Part shown: positions 34,182 through 43,042 of the stretch, one piece after another
Position numbering within the stretch: position 1 is the stretch's first letter
Layout: every line of letters starts with the position of its first letter
NCBI RefSeq assembly: GCF_025336525.1
Contig: NZ_JAOCZP010000011.1
Coordinates: 62,001 to 126,000 of the forward strand
Length of the DNA: 64,000 nt
Origin: Chelativorans salis
GTDB lineage: Bacteria; Pseudomonadota; Alphaproteobacteria; Rhizobiales; Rhizobiaceae
Reading direction: 5' to 3'
Translations under genes and position numbers: made by a program
The notes under the pieces: model-generated
Seen by the model: only the letters and a program-made list of their open reading frames with translations
What the model was told of the DNA's origin: nothing
The model's database searches: none

Positions 34182-35648
34182 ATGACAAAGCTTGATTTCG
34201 ACATGAACGCCGCCCGCATGCTCATCGACGGTGAGATCGTCGAATCCGAGAGTGGACAGCGTTACGACTCCTACGACCCCTGCACCGGCGAGGTGATGGG
34301 CAGTGTACCGCGCGGGACTGCTGCAGATATAGACCAGGCCGTCGCAGCGGCCGATCGCGCCCAGCGGGCATGGGCGGCCTTTTCGATGCCCGAGCGTGCA
34401 ACCTACCTCAAAAAGCTCGCTGCCGCGTTGCGCGCACATGCCAATGCCGTGCTCGATATCGAGGTGCGTGACACCGGCAACACCATCGCCGAAATGCACC
34501 ACGATGTGGTCAATGCCGCCAATCAGCTCGAATACTACGCCGGGCTCGGCTATGAGCTCAAAGGCCGGACCATCCCCGCCTCGGCCAACAATTTGCATCT
34601 TACGGTACGCGAGCCCTACGGGGTCGTGGGCAAGATCGTGCCCTTCAACCATCCGCTGATGTTCGCGGCCGCAAAGATGGCTGCACCACTGATCACGGGC
34701 AACACCGTCGTGATCAAACCTGCCGACCAGAGCCCGCTTTCGGCCTGTTATCTTGCCCTTTTGTGCAAGGACATCTTTCCCAAAGGCGTGGTCAACATCG
34801 TCACCGGTCTTGGACCGGAGGCCGGCGATGCGCTCGTGCGGCATCCAAAGGTCAAGCGCATCGGCTTCATCGGCTCGGTCGAGACGGGCAAGCTCATCCA
34901 ACGCCGCGCTGCCGAAGTCGCCGTCAAGAACATTTCGCTCGAACTGGGCGGCAAGAACCCCATGATCGTATTTCCTGACGCCGATCTTGCGAAGGCGGCC
35001 GATGCCGCGGTCAGGGGCATGAATTTCGGCTGGCAGGGCCAGTCCTGCGGCTCGACAAGCCGCCTGTTCCTGCATGCCGACATCCACGACCAGGTGCTCG
35101 CCGAGGTGATCGACAAGGTCAGGGCCCGCAAGATTGGCAATCCATGGGATCCGACGGCTCAGGTCGGTCCGATCAACAACAGGGCTCAATATGACAAGGT
35201 TGTCCGGTTCGTTGAAACCACTATCACGGAAGGCGGAAAGCTTGAAACCGGAGGGAAGCGCCCGGCCGGCCCGGAATACCCCGAGGGCGGCTACTGGTAC
35301 GAGCCGACGATCTTTTCCGGGATGCGCCCGGATATGACGCTGGCACAAAAGGAAGTGTTCGGTCCGGTACTGGCGGTGTTCAAATGGACGGACATCGACG
35401 AGACCATCGAGGTCGTCAATTCGCTCGAATATGGCCTTACCGGCTCGGTCTGGTCACGCGACATAAACACGGCCCTCAAGACTGCGCGCCGTATCGACTC
35501 CGGCGTGATCTGGGTCAACGGCGTCGGCAGCCATTTTCCGGCAGTGCCATTCGGCGGCAAAAAGAATTCGGGTACTGGTAGTGAGGAGTCCTATGAAGAC
35601 ATGCTCAGCTACACCGAGGAAAAGGTTATAAACATAATCCTCGACTAA
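34182..35648 (+). CDS. NAD(P)-dependent aldehyde dehydrogenase
   Basis: 488-aa aldehyde dehydrogenase. Family blocks are VPFNHPLMFAAAKMAAPLI near residue 153, KPADQSPLSA near 179, IGFIGSVETG near 227, Glu254 in LELGG and catalytic Cys289 in WQGQSCGSTSRL. The last motif recurs in aromatic and betaine aldehyde dehydrogenases. The start was set at ATG 34182; a long upstream in-frame extension overlaps the ThDP gene and lacks family character. It is divergent from the ThDP enzyme with a 202-nt gap and likely oxidises the aldehyde that enzyme makes. A LysR gene follows in the same direction. Confidence 0.9.
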   Translation: MTKLDFDMNAARMLIDGEIVESESGQRYDSYDPCTGEVMGSVPRGTAADIDQAVAAADRAQRAWAAFSMPERATYLKKLAAALRAHANAVLDIEVRDTGNTIAEMHHDVVNAANQLEYYAGLGYELKGRTIPASANNLHLTVREPYGVVGKIVPFNHPLMFAAAKMAAPLITGNTVVIKPADQSPLSACYLALLCKDIFPKGVVNIVTGLGPEAGDALVRHPKVKRIGFIGSVETGKLIQRRAAEVAVKNISLELGGKNPMIVFPDADLAKAADAAVRGMNFGWQGQSCGSTSRLFLHADIHDQVLAEVIDKVRARKIGNPWDPTAQVGPINNRAQYDKVVRFVETTITEGGKLETGGKRPAGPEYPEGGYWYEPTIFSGMRPDMTLAQKEVFGPVLAVFKWTDIDETIEVVNSLEYGLTGSVWSRDINTALKTARRIDSGVIWVNGVGSHFPAVPFGGKKNSGTGSEESYEDMLSYTEEKVINIILD

Positions 35649-35653
35649 CGGCG

Positions 35654-35691
35654 GGCGGCGGCCAGTCTTGCTGGCGGCCGCAGCCCGTCAT
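35654..35691 (+). terminator. GC-rich hairpin after the aldehyde dehydrogenase gene
   Basis: An imperfect stem formed by GCGGCCAG and CTGGCGGCCGC around a TCTTG loop lies 5 nt after the stop codon. It is probably a terminator or RNA 3'-end stabiliser. There is no strong U-tract, so the mechanism is uncertain. Confidence 0.45.
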
Positions 35692-35720
35692 AGTCTGGTG
35701 CCGGTTCTGGGAGGAAACCG

Positions 35721-36998
35721 ATGCATCTTTTACAATCGCTGCCCAATCTGCGGCATTTGCGAGCCTTCAGCCTGACCGCACGCCACAACAGCATCAAGCG
35801 CGCGGCGGCGGAGGTATTCCTGTCTCAGCCGGCCGTGACCCAGGCCGTCTCCAAGCTCGAATCCGAATTCGGCGAAACATTCTTCACGCGCACGCCGACC
35901 GGCATGTATTGTACCGAGTATGGCAACGTGCTCCTGCATCGGGTCGATCGTGCGCTGGCAACACTTGCTTCAATAGCCATTATGCCCAAGGGAAAGGCCA
36001 GGGCCGATGCAGCGCGAGACCCGCTCACTCATCTTACTTCAGCGCACTTGCGCACCATGATCGCCGTTGCAGACCTTGGCTGCTTCGAAACCGCAGCCGA
36101 GACGCTGCAAATTTCAAAGACCTCGCTCCTGCGCACGGTGCGCGCACTTGAGTTCATCTTCGGCACACGCCTGTTTCTACGGTCCGCCAATGGCATCGTC
36201 CTCTCGGCGGGCGGCGATATATTTGCCCGCCACGCCAAGCTCGCCGTGCGCGAAATCGAAAGCGCCCGTGAGGAAATCGAGCACATGCGCGGCAACAGGA
36301 TCGGCCGCATCGTCATCGGATCGATGCCGCTGGCCCGTGTCGATATCGTTCCAAAGGCAGTTGCGCGGCTGCTCAACCGTCTGCCCGACCTGCAGATCCG
36401 CATCCTCGAAGGTACGTATTCCGGGCTGATGGCGGGCCTCAGAAGCGGCGAGATCGACGTCGTCGTCGGCGCCCTGCGGACACCGGCGCCCTACCCCGAT
36501 GTGGAAGAACGTGAACTGTTCAGCGATGCTCTGTCCATCGTGGTCCGCAAGGGCCACGCCCTGACACGGCAAAGAACCGTCTCGCTGAGCGATACCATTG
36601 GTTACCCTTGGATCGTTTCCAGCAAAGGCACGCCGACCCGGGACCTCTTTCACGCGGTATTCCGATCGCGGGCCCTCATGGAGCCCAAGCGCATTCTGGA
36701 AGTAAGCTCGAATGTGTGCATGCGCGCGTCCTTGCTGGCAAGCGACAGGATTGCCATGGTTTCACGCCGGCAGATCATGATCGAAGAAGAGAGCGGCCTG
36801 CTTGAAGTCCTGCCACTCGAACTGCCCGATACCGCGCGCCCGATCGGGCTCACGCTTCGCAGCGGTTGGGCGCCGAGCCTGGCGCAAAAAATCCTTGTCG
36901 ACGAGCTTGTTGAGGCTGCGGCCGAGGCGCCCCTCATTCGGACCGCCGGCAAGCACGTTAAAAGAACTCGAAAGGTGGCTTTCCCGGGACCGGAATGA
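35721..36998 (+). CDS. LysR-type regulator with two tandem N-terminal HTH domains (425 aa)
   Basis: About 120 residues longer than an ordinary LTTR. The first HTH spans about residues 8-67 (LPNLRHLRAFSLTARHNSIK, then SQPAVTQAVSKLESEFG and FTRTPTGMYCTEYG). A linker follows and then a second HTH at about residues 106-165 (HLTSAHLRTMIAVADLGCFE, LLRTVRALEFIFGTRLFLRS, then GIVLSAGG). The effector domain starts near 195 (GRIVIGSMPLARVDIVPKAV). The same plan recurs in the protein at 44812-46062. The C-terminal 41 nt overlap the 3' end of the convergent dehydrogenase gene. It probably controls this cluster; the double reading head may allow longer or two-part operators. Confidence 0.9.
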   Translation: MHLLQSLPNLRHLRAFSLTARHNSIKRAAAEVFLSQPAVTQAVSKLESEFGETFFTRTPTGMYCTEYGNVLLHRVDRALATLASIAIMPKGKARADAARDPLTHLTSAHLRTMIAVADLGCFETAAETLQISKTSLLRTVRALEFIFGTRLFLRSANGIVLSAGGDIFARHAKLAVREIESAREEIEHMRGNRIGRIVIGSMPLARVDIVPKAVARLLNRLPDLQIRILEGTYSGLMAGLRSGEIDVVVGALRTPAPYPDVEERELFSDALSIVVRKGHALTRQRTVSLSDTIGYPWIVSSKGTPTRDLFHAVFRSRALMEPKRILEVSSNVCMRASLLASDRIAMVSRRQIMIEEESGLLEVLPLELPDTARPIGLTLRSGWAPSLAQKILVDELVEAAAEAPLIRTAGKHVKRTRKVAFPGPE

Positions 36999-37968
36999 AA
37001 TTATCGGTCAGTCCCTCGATTGCGGTAATGCCCATTTCCCAGCGGGCCTCGATCGATCCTGCTCCGATATGCGGCGTTGCAACCAGATTGGGAAGGTTCA
37101 AGAGCGCGTCATCGGTTGCCGGCTCGGTCTCGAACACATCAAGACCGGCAGCGGCTATCCAGCCTTCGGTGAGCGCACGATAAAGGGCGTGTTCATTGAC
37201 CACCTCGCCTCGTCCCGTATTGATCAGCACACAATCCGGCCGCAGGCTGCGCAACATACCAATATCGTACAGGTTGCGCGTGGTCGGGTTGAGATTGAGA
37301 TGGATCGAGAGTACTTCCGAGCGCGCTGCCAGCTCCTCGGCGCTGACAGCTTCAACCCCATATTGGGCATAAAAGGCCGAGCGATCCTTGATATCGCAGC
37401 CAAGCACGCGACACCCGAACGACTGGAGCAGGCGGATGAACTCCTGCCCGATCTCGCCCACGCCGTGAACGCCGACGACACGGCCGCTCAACTGCCGCCC
37501 GAGCCGTGTCAAGGGACGGTCCCCGGCGCGCATCGACAGGTTGCACGGCAGAACCTGGCGCAGCACCGCCATGGCAAGGCAGAGCGCCAGTTCGGCTACC
37601 GCTCGCTTGTTCACGCCCGGTGTCCAGCCAAGCCGCACGCCATGGCGGCGCATCGCGATGGGATCGATCTGATCGAGACCAACGCCAAGCTTCGAGACCA
37701 CCCTCAGGTCCGGCAACGCGCGAAGCACACGGTCCGTAATCTTCTCGAATGAAATGATGGCAGCCTCGCAGCCGGCCAGGTAGTCGATTGTCTCATCCTC
37801 GCCCCGGTAGTAGATGCCGCCTTCGGTGTTGACCTTGGCGTCTGGATAGAGCGCGAGAAGGCGCTCCACCAGCCCTGGATGCTGGGCGAAGGCTATAGCG
37901 GGCACGGCCACACGGGTGATGGGTGGCCGACCAGCAGAACGATCAGGTATCTCCATGGCGACATTCAT
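36958..37968 (-). CDS. D-isomer-specific 2-hydroxyacid dehydrogenase (SerA/phosphoglycerate-dehydrogenase-like)
   Basis: 336-aa oxidoreductase. The NAD motif is VVGVHGVGEIGQEFI near residue 165, catalytic Arg is in LINTGRGEVVNE, Glu in LDVFETEPATDDALLN and His in ATPHIGAGS. It is convergent with the tandem-HTH LysR gene, overlapping it by 41 nt, and divergent from tctC with 298 nt between. It can oxidise a D-2-hydroxy acid to a 2-oxo acid for the ThDP enzyme, or run in reverse. The start at 37968 begins MNVAMEIPD; ATG 37956 is an alternative that fits equally well. Confidence 0.9.
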   Translation of the reverse strand: MNVAMEIPDRSAGRPPITRVAVPAIAFAQHPGLVERLLALYPDAKVNTEGGIYYRGEDETIDYLAGCEAAIISFEKITDRVLRALPDLRVVSKLGVGLDQIDPIAMRRHGVRLGWTPGVNKRAVAELALCLAMAVLRQVLPCNLSMRAGDRPLTRLGRQLSGRVVGVHGVGEIGQEFIRLLQSFGCRVLGCDIKDRSAFYAQYGVEAVSAEELAARSEVLSIHLNLNPTTRNLYDIGMLRSLRPDCVLINTGRGEVVNEHALYRALTEGWIAAAGLDVFETEPATDDALLNLPNLVATPHIGAGSIEARWEMGITAIEGLTDNFIPVPGKPPFEFF

Positions 37969-38203
37969 GTGCGAGGCCGGCCGTTATCAGCATTTGCGAA
38001 ACATTGGCGACACTAGTGCAGAGCACTCACGCGGTGAAGAGCTGCGCGCGGCGCGAAATGAGAACTTATCCATCGTTTCATATTTCCAATTGGTTTGCTG
38101 GGGCCGTTCTCTGCCATCCAGGAAGCGAGGGCAAATCTGTGTCGGGGCGCATCTCTCCACCCGGCCGGCAATTTCGCGCTGCGCCACGAGGGCGCAGAAA
38201 TTC

Positions 38204-38220
38204 CGATGCCTTAGGCATCG
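38204..38220. promoter_or_regulatory. 17-bp palindrome upstream of tctC (candidate operator)
   Basis: CGATGCCTTAGGCATCG at 38204-38220 is a perfect dyad around one central base, 46 nt before the tctC start in the divergent region with the 2-hydroxyacid dehydrogenase. A second hairpin (CTGCGCC/GGCGCAG, 38179-38197) lies just before it. It may bind a regulator or act as an RNA structure in the leader. Confidence 0.4.
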
Positions 38221-38266
38221 CCATGCGGCGCGCGCCGCAAACATGCAGACTTAAAGGGAGGAACTT

Positions 38267-39232
38267 ATGGCACGTTCTGAAAACATCGTCCGGGCAATGA
38301 TCCTTGGACTGGGATTGTCGGTGAGCTACGGCACGGTAGCCGTCGCGCAATCATATCCCGAGCAACCGATCACCTTCGTCGTTGGGTTTTCCGCCGGCGG
38401 CTTTGCCGACACAATGGCACGCATTATCGCCGACGGGGTCAGCCGGGAACTCGGACAGCCCGTGGTCGTTGAAAACCAGGGCGGCGCAGGTGGCGATATT
38501 GCCGCAGCACGTGTCGCTGCCGCCGACCCGGATGGTTATACGGTGCTTGTGACAACCGCTAGTTTCGCCCTTTCGGAAGCGCTTGGCGCGCAGCGCGAAT
38601 ATCAGGTTTCCGATTTGGCACCGGTCGCAGTTCCGGTCTCCTCGCCAGAGACGCTGGCCGCCCATCCCTCGGTTCCAGTGAAGAACCTGGCCGAACTGAT
38701 CGAATGGGCCAAAACCCAGGAAGACGTCACATTTGGCCATGCGGGTATCGGTACGGGATCCCAGGTGACGATGTCCTATTTCCTCAAGCAGTTGGCGGAA
38801 CTCGACAACGTCATCGAGGTCACATATTCGGGCGGCGGACCGGCCAACCAGGCAGCGATTTCCGGCGAGGTTCAACTCGTAGCCTCGTCGAACTCCGTCT
38901 ATCCCTTCATCCGCGAAGGCCTTCTCACCGGCCTGGGTATTGCTGCGAACACACCCCATGACGCAGTGCCGGGAGTTGGCACCTTCACCGAGCAGGGTTA
39001 TGAAGGCTTTGTCGTTTCGTCCTGGGTGGGCCTGCTTGTTCCCGCAGCCACTGATCCCGGCATCCAGGCGACGCTCAACGCGGCGGTGAACACGGTGCTG
39101 GGCGATCCCGATGCGCGAGCCCGATTTGCCGATGCCGGCGTTGTCGTCCACGAACGCGACCTTCCGGCTGTCCAGCAATTCATGCAGACCGACATCGAAC
39201 TGTGGCGTGAAATGGTTTCTGCCACGCAGTAA
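38267..39232 (+). CDS. tctC: TTT periplasmic solute-binding protein TctC/Bug (system 2)
   Basis: 321-aa Bug-family protein. GGGAGG precedes ATG 38267. A Sec signal peptide covers about residues 1-27 (MILGLGLSVSYGTVAVAQ|SYP). Mature blocks are QPITFVVGFSAGGFADTMARI, VENQGGAGGDIAAARVAA and DPDGYTVLVTTAS. The C-terminal PATDPGIQATLNAAVNTVLG region is typical. It is the probable partner of the TctA/TctB pair at 30.1-32.1 kb, whose operon lacks a tctC. The class II aldolase gene follows 73 nt later on the same strand. Confidence 0.93.
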   Translation: MARSENIVRAMILGLGLSVSYGTVAVAQSYPEQPITFVVGFSAGGFADTMARIIADGVSRELGQPVVVENQGGAGGDIAAARVAAADPDGYTVLVTTASFALSEALGAQREYQVSDLAPVAVPVSSPETLAAHPSVPVKNLAELIEWAKTQEDVTFGHAGIGTGSQVTMSYFLKQLAELDNVIEVTYSGGGPANQAAISGEVQLVASSNSVYPFIREGLLTGLGIAANTPHDAVPGVGTFTEQGYEGFVVSSWVGLLVPAATDPGIQATLNAAVNTVLGDPDARARFADAGVVVHERDLPAVQQFMQTDIELWREMVSATQ

Positions 39233-39249
39233 CTGCCCCAACCCCACTG

Positions 39250-39275
39250 TCCGGCGCGTCTTGTGGCGTGCCGGA
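39250..39275 (+). terminator. Hairpin after tctC (system 2)
   Basis: TCCGGCGCG (39250-39258) pairs with CGTGCCGGA (39267-39275), nine pairs with one G-U, followed by TTT. The downstream aldolase gene starts at 39306, so this hairpin may attenuate read-through and raise the level of the binding protein over the enzyme. Confidence 0.55.
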
Positions 39276-39305
39276 TTTGCGGTTTGATCGACTGGAAATT
39301 CAACG

Positions 39306-40049
39306 ATGGCGGAATCCAGCCACCTTACCGGTGTCTCGTTCGAACAGCTAGCCGACCTTGCGGCAGCGAGCCGAATTCTTGCGCGGCAGGAGGTGGTGGA
39401 TGCATTCGGCCACGTCTCGATACGGCATCCTGCCCGTCCCGACCGCTATCTGCTGTCGCGGTCGATTGCCCCTGCGCTCGTCACACCCGGCGATATCGTC
39501 GAATATGATCTCGACAGCAACAGCATCGATCCCGATGCTCCCAAGGGGTTTCTCGAACGCTTCATACATGGGGAGATCTACCGCAGCCGCCCCGATGTCG
39601 GCGCTGTGGTCCACAGCCATTCTCCCTCAGTCATTCCGTTCGGACTGATCGACAGGCCCATGCATGCCATGTTTCACAACGCTGCATTTCTCTCGGCGGG
39701 CGTGCCTACCTTCGACATAAGCCGGAACTTTGGTGCAACCGACATGCTGGTGTGCGATTGCGCCAAGGGGCGTGCCCTCGCCGAGACGCTGGGCGACAAG
39801 GATGTTGCGCTGATGCGGGCGCATGGCTCGGTCGCGTGCGGCCTAAAACTCGAGATTGCCGTTTTCAGGGCCATCTACACTGAGGTCAATGCCCGTATCC
39901 AGACATGGACGACAGGTCTCGCAGAAAATGGAACAATTGCCTTTCTCAGCGAAGAGGAAGGGCAACTTGCGGACCTGCCGAACCAGACCGCCGGCATGCG
40001 TGCCTGGGACCTTTGGCGCGAAGAGGTTCGTTCAAGCACGGGCTGGTGA
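39306..40049 (+). CDS. Class II aldolase/adducin-domain protein
   Basis: 247-aa metal-dependent class II aldolase-like protein. The Zn site is in AVVHSHSPSVI (HxH) and RAHGSVACG (third His); the catalytic Glu is in RFIHGEIYR near residue 80. This family includes fuculose-phosphate aldolase and also decarboxylases acting on pyridine or aromatic dicarboxylates, so aldol cleavage and decarboxylation are both possible. It lies after tctC and before a debris zone. In this cluster it could split or decarboxylate the imported acid. The two are not separable by sequence alone. Confidence 0.88.
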   Translation: MAESSHLTGVSFEQLADLAAASRILARQEVVDAFGHVSIRHPARPDRYLLSRSIAPALVTPGDIVEYDLDSNSIDPDAPKGFLERFIHGEIYRSRPDVGAVVHSHSPSVIPFGLIDRPMHAMFHNAAFLSAGVPTFDISRNFGATDMLVCDCAKGRALAETLGDKDVALMRAHGSVACGLKLEIAVFRAIYTEVNARIQTWTTGLAENGTIAFLSEEEGQLADLPNQTAGMRAWDLWREEVRSSTGW

Positions 40050-40134
40050 GGAGCGGACGCCTGGGGCGACATCCTGGACCTTAACCACGAATCGGCTGAA
40101 CAGTTGCCGCGCAGCTGGTTCATGCTATTGGGCA

Positions 40135-40272
40135 CTAAGTTCCCCACCGTGCTCTGAGCCGCATGAGATAGAGCGCGGTGGGTACGCTGCCGATGGTCAG
40201 CGCCGCGATGAATTTTCCAAGCGGCGTGCCCGCTAGTCCGGCCAGAAGACTATGGCCTCGGCGATGCTGGAA
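40135..40272 (-). pseudogene. Short membrane-protein C-terminal fragment, possibly of a VTT/DedA-like protein
   Basis: On the minus strand a frame ends at 40135 and reads GHSLLAGLAGTPLGKFIAAL, followed by TIGSVPTALYLMRLRARWGT. This resembles the end of a SNARE-associated/VTT membrane domain. Upstream of 40272 the frame loses character. The family call is weak; that it is a fragment is clearer. Confidence 0.3.
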
Positions 40273-40304
40273 GGCTGCGGGTGAGAACGATCGCCCTGAG
40301 CGAG

Positions 40305-40606
40305 ATCAAATCGCGGCAGCCCTCGGCAAGATCGCCAAGGGTATTGAGCACTACGGATCGACAGCGGTCGTCGGAATGCGGCCAAAGCCGATCATAGATA
40401 TTCTGGTAGGAATCCGTCCGTTTTCGGATTGGAGGCTATGCGTTGATCCACTGGTCAAGCTTGGCTACGACTATGCCGAAAATTCTGGCGTCCCAGGAGC
40501 CCACCCGTCCCTATCAGCAGTACATCACATTATGCTCGTGCGGCATGAGCCCAATCAAGAAGATCGGGGGAACGACAAGTTTTTTCTTGATGGATACCCA
40601 TCTTAA
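40305..40606 (+). pseudogene. GrpB-family (UPF0157) nucleotidyltransferase-like fragment
   Basis: The plus-strand frame reads KGIEHYGSTAVVGMRPKPII and DILVGIRPFSDW, then VKLGYDYAENSGVPGAHP and FFLDGYPS. This is the GrpB pattern IEHxGSTAVPGLxAKPIIDI, but no start codon or N-terminus is present. The C-terminus stops before the usual HLHVC and final RDYL helices are complete. It is a truncated, probably inactive remnant. Confidence 0.6.
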
Positions 40607-40715
40607 CTCACAGATCTTCGGCGGCCAGTCAGCCAAGCTTACCGATATGTAATTTGACGTCACAATTACCAACTTTTAACGTTCGGCCCCTCCCTTGAAG
40701 AAACAGGATCTTTCC

Positions 40716-41603
40716 ATGACACGGCTGACGGCGAAGGACTTCCACCCCGAATTGCTTGAGCTCTACGATTATTATGCTCATGGGAAGATCACCAAGCGTG
40801 AATTCCTCGACCGCGCCACCAAATTCACCGTCGGCGGCATGACGGCGGCGACGATACTGGCGACGATGAGCCCAAACTACGCGTTGGCGCAGCAGGTGGA
40901 GTTTACCGATCCCGATATCGTTGCCGAATATATCACCTATCCCTCTCCGGAAGGGCATGGCGAGGTGCGCGGCTATTTCGTGCGGCCGTCGGAAGCTACA
41001 GGCGCCGTGCCGGGCGTCGTCGTGGTCCATGAGAACCGCGGGCTCAACCCTTATATCGAAGACGTGGCGCGCCGCGTTGCGAAAGCGGGCTTCGTAGCCC
41101 TGGCCCCGGATGGGCTGACCTCTGTCGGCGGCTATCCCGGCAATGACGACAAGGGGCGTGAACTGCAGCAGCAGGTCGGTCCCGAAAAGCTGATGAACGA
41201 TTTCTTCGCGGCCGTCGAATTCCTCATGGAGCATGATGCGACGACCGGCAAGGTGGGCATCACGGGCTTCTGCTATGGCGGTGGGGTGTCGAACGCTGCG
41301 GCGGTCGCCTATCCCGAGCTCGGTGCGGCGGTTCCCTTCTATGGGCGGCAGCCGCGCCCCGAGGACGTGCCGCACATCCAGGCGCCACTGTTGATCCACT
41401 ATGCTGAACTCGACACACGCATAAACGAGGGGTGGCCGGAATACGAGGCGGCCTTGAAGGAACACGGCAAGACCTACGAGGCCTATATCTATCCGGGCGT
41501 GAATCACGGCTTTCACAACGACTCGACACCGCGATACGATGAAGAGGCGGCCGAACTCGCCTGGCAACGGACGGTAGATTGGTTCACGCGCTACCTCGCC
41601 TGA
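40716..41603 (+). CDS. Dienelactone hydrolase family protein, Tat/Sec-exported
   Basis: 295-aa alpha/beta hydrolase of the YghX/dienelactone hydrolase type. Start ATG 40716 has AGGA seven bases upstream. The N-terminus has TKREFLDRATKFTVGGMTAATIL, an imperfect twin-arginine-type leader, with likely cleavage after ALAQ. The nucleophile is Cys186 in GITGFCYGGGVSN, the acid is in HYAELDTRINEG and the His in YPGVNHGFHND. Relatives hydrolyse lactones or esters, often in aromatic degradation. It stands alone between debris stretches. No near neighbour on the same strand gives its substrate. Confidence 0.9.
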   Translation: MTRLTAKDFHPELLELYDYYAHGKITKREFLDRATKFTVGGMTAATILATMSPNYALAQQVEFTDPDIVAEYITYPSPEGHGEVRGYFVRPSEATGAVPGVVVVHENRGLNPYIEDVARRVAKAGFVALAPDGLTSVGGYPGNDDKGRELQQQVGPEKLMNDFFAAVEFLMEHDATTGKVGITGFCYGGGVSNAAAVAYPELGAAVPFYGRQPRPEDVPHIQAPLLIHYAELDTRINEGWPEYEAALKEHGKTYEAYIYPGVNHGFHNDSTPRYDEEAAELAWQRTVDWFTRYLA

Positions 41604-41754
41604 GGATGCAGTCAAAGCCCGAACGCGGCGCTGCTCAAAGCTTGGGCGGAGGACGGGGCTTTTCAGCTTTGCAGGAAGCAGGCTCCAGCGCTCGCTCTAC
41701 AGGTTGCGTATTCACTTCCCGATCGCGACAACCTAGGGTCCTCTGATAGGAGGC

Positions 41755-42279
41755 ATGGCATGTCCATCGGCCATCGGCCCAACGCTGAACAATGTACACG
41801 GCGGGCTTCGGAAAGTGACTGGGCGGCTTCCCCTGATGGCCGCAACGGCCCTGTTTCTCCTCGCGGTCGCGCTGCCCGCCTCAGGTGACGAGCGGCGCGT
41901 TGTCGAGGTCTCCCTGGTCGACGGCGTCGCAAGCGGTGCGGAGTTTACGGATTCGTCGGGAAGCGTACCGACACTCGTGGTTGATCAAGGCGACAGCATC
42001 GAGCTGCGGTGGACGAGCGACCGCGCAATGGCGCTTCATCTTCACGGCTACGACCTCGAGGCCGAGGTCGAGCCCGAAACGGAAGCCACCGTTTCCTTCG
42101 ACGCCCGCGCCGCGGGACGGTTCCTCGTGTCGACCCTGATACGCTTTTTCCCGCGTTCCGCAGTGGATGCATTCAGGAGGGCCGCCAAAGGGTCACAATT
42201 ACTCGTAGGAGTGAAAGGCCGCTTTCGGTTCAGTCAATCTGGCTCACGAAGGGCAGGTCAGGGTCAACTCGCGTCGTAG
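41755..42279 (+). pseudogene. Exported cupredoxin-like protein with a disrupted C-terminus
   Basis: The frame reads a hydrophobic leader (LPLMAATALFLLAVALPASG, cleaved near GDE). A single beta-sandwich domain follows: SVPTLVVDQGDSIELRWTSD, AMALHLHGYDLEAEVEPET and TVSFDARAAGRFLVST. This matches periplasmic cupredoxin-like proteins up to about 42135. After that the sequence (LIRFFPRSAVDAFRRAAKG) no longer looks like a cupredoxin and the copper-type C-terminal strand is lost. The start is uncertain: ATG 41755, GTG 41815 and ATG 41836 all keep the leader. Probably broken by the same events that left the IS debris next to it. Confidence 0.55.
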
Positions 42280-42429
42280 CGCGCTCCATTCTGGGCGGCA
42301 GGAGTGGGTCGATTCGCGCCATAGGCGCTTCAATGAAATCACTCCGGTAGACTTCTGATCTCAGCGATCTCCTCCAGTTTTCTCCTGCGCGCTCCGGTTC
42401 ACTTCTGCACCCTCGATGCCCAACAATAG

Positions 42430-42780
42430 TGCGTTCGCAGGACAGTCGCTCCAATTGACTTCTGCATTTGACAACCTGTGTGGCGAGGAGTTCTTCCAAC
42501 ATGAACTGCCGTTCGACCGCTGGTCGATGACGCGCTGGCGTCAGCGCATGGGCGAGGAGCAGATGATGGCCCTGCTGCAGGAAAGCCCCGCGGTGGCGGT
42601 GAAGACTAGAGCGATGAAGCCGCAAGACACGCGCCGGGTCATCATCGATAAGACGGTGCAGCCAAGAATGTGACGTTCCCGACCGACGCCAAGCTCATCC
42701 ATCGCGCCCCGCTGCGGCTGGTGCGGCTCGACCTGCGTGCCGGGCCGGCAAGCTGGCGCGGATTATCCGCGACATCAGAG
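42430..42780 (+). mobile_element. Remnant of an IS5-family transposase gene
   Basis: Plus-strand reading LCGEEFFQHELPFDR, MTRWRQRMGEEQMMALLQES and DTRRVIIDKTVQP matches the N-terminal half of IS5-type DDE transposases. After VQP one base is missing (near 42670) and the frame continues as NVTFPTDAKLIHRA. The rest decays before the (AG)n tract. No terminal inverted repeats or target duplication could be recognised. Inactive. Confidence 0.7.
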
Positions 42781-42793
42781 CCTGGCGATGCGG

Positions 42794-42830
<37 letters not shown>

Positions 42831-43042
42831 ATAAGACGTCACTCTCGTGCACGGCTTCGCGGATGAGATCGAGAAGTAGTTGCTGGGTCTTTGTTGGGGG
42901 ACCTGGACGCAGGAGGGCACGAGCCGGCCGAACTTATTACTCGCGTGCGATTTGTATTGGATTCGGTTCGCGGCCGTCAGTACCGGTGGGGCAAACGGCT
43001 TCGACCATTCGTCAGATTCCAATCACGCCGCTCAGGAATGCA

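Noticed and set aside
41760-41888. 42-codon frame starting at an ATG six bases after an ideal AGGAGG
   Set aside because: The product (MSIGHRPNAEQ...) has no resemblance to anything and overlaps the cupredoxin-like leader; a true small leader gene cannot be excluded but there is no other support.
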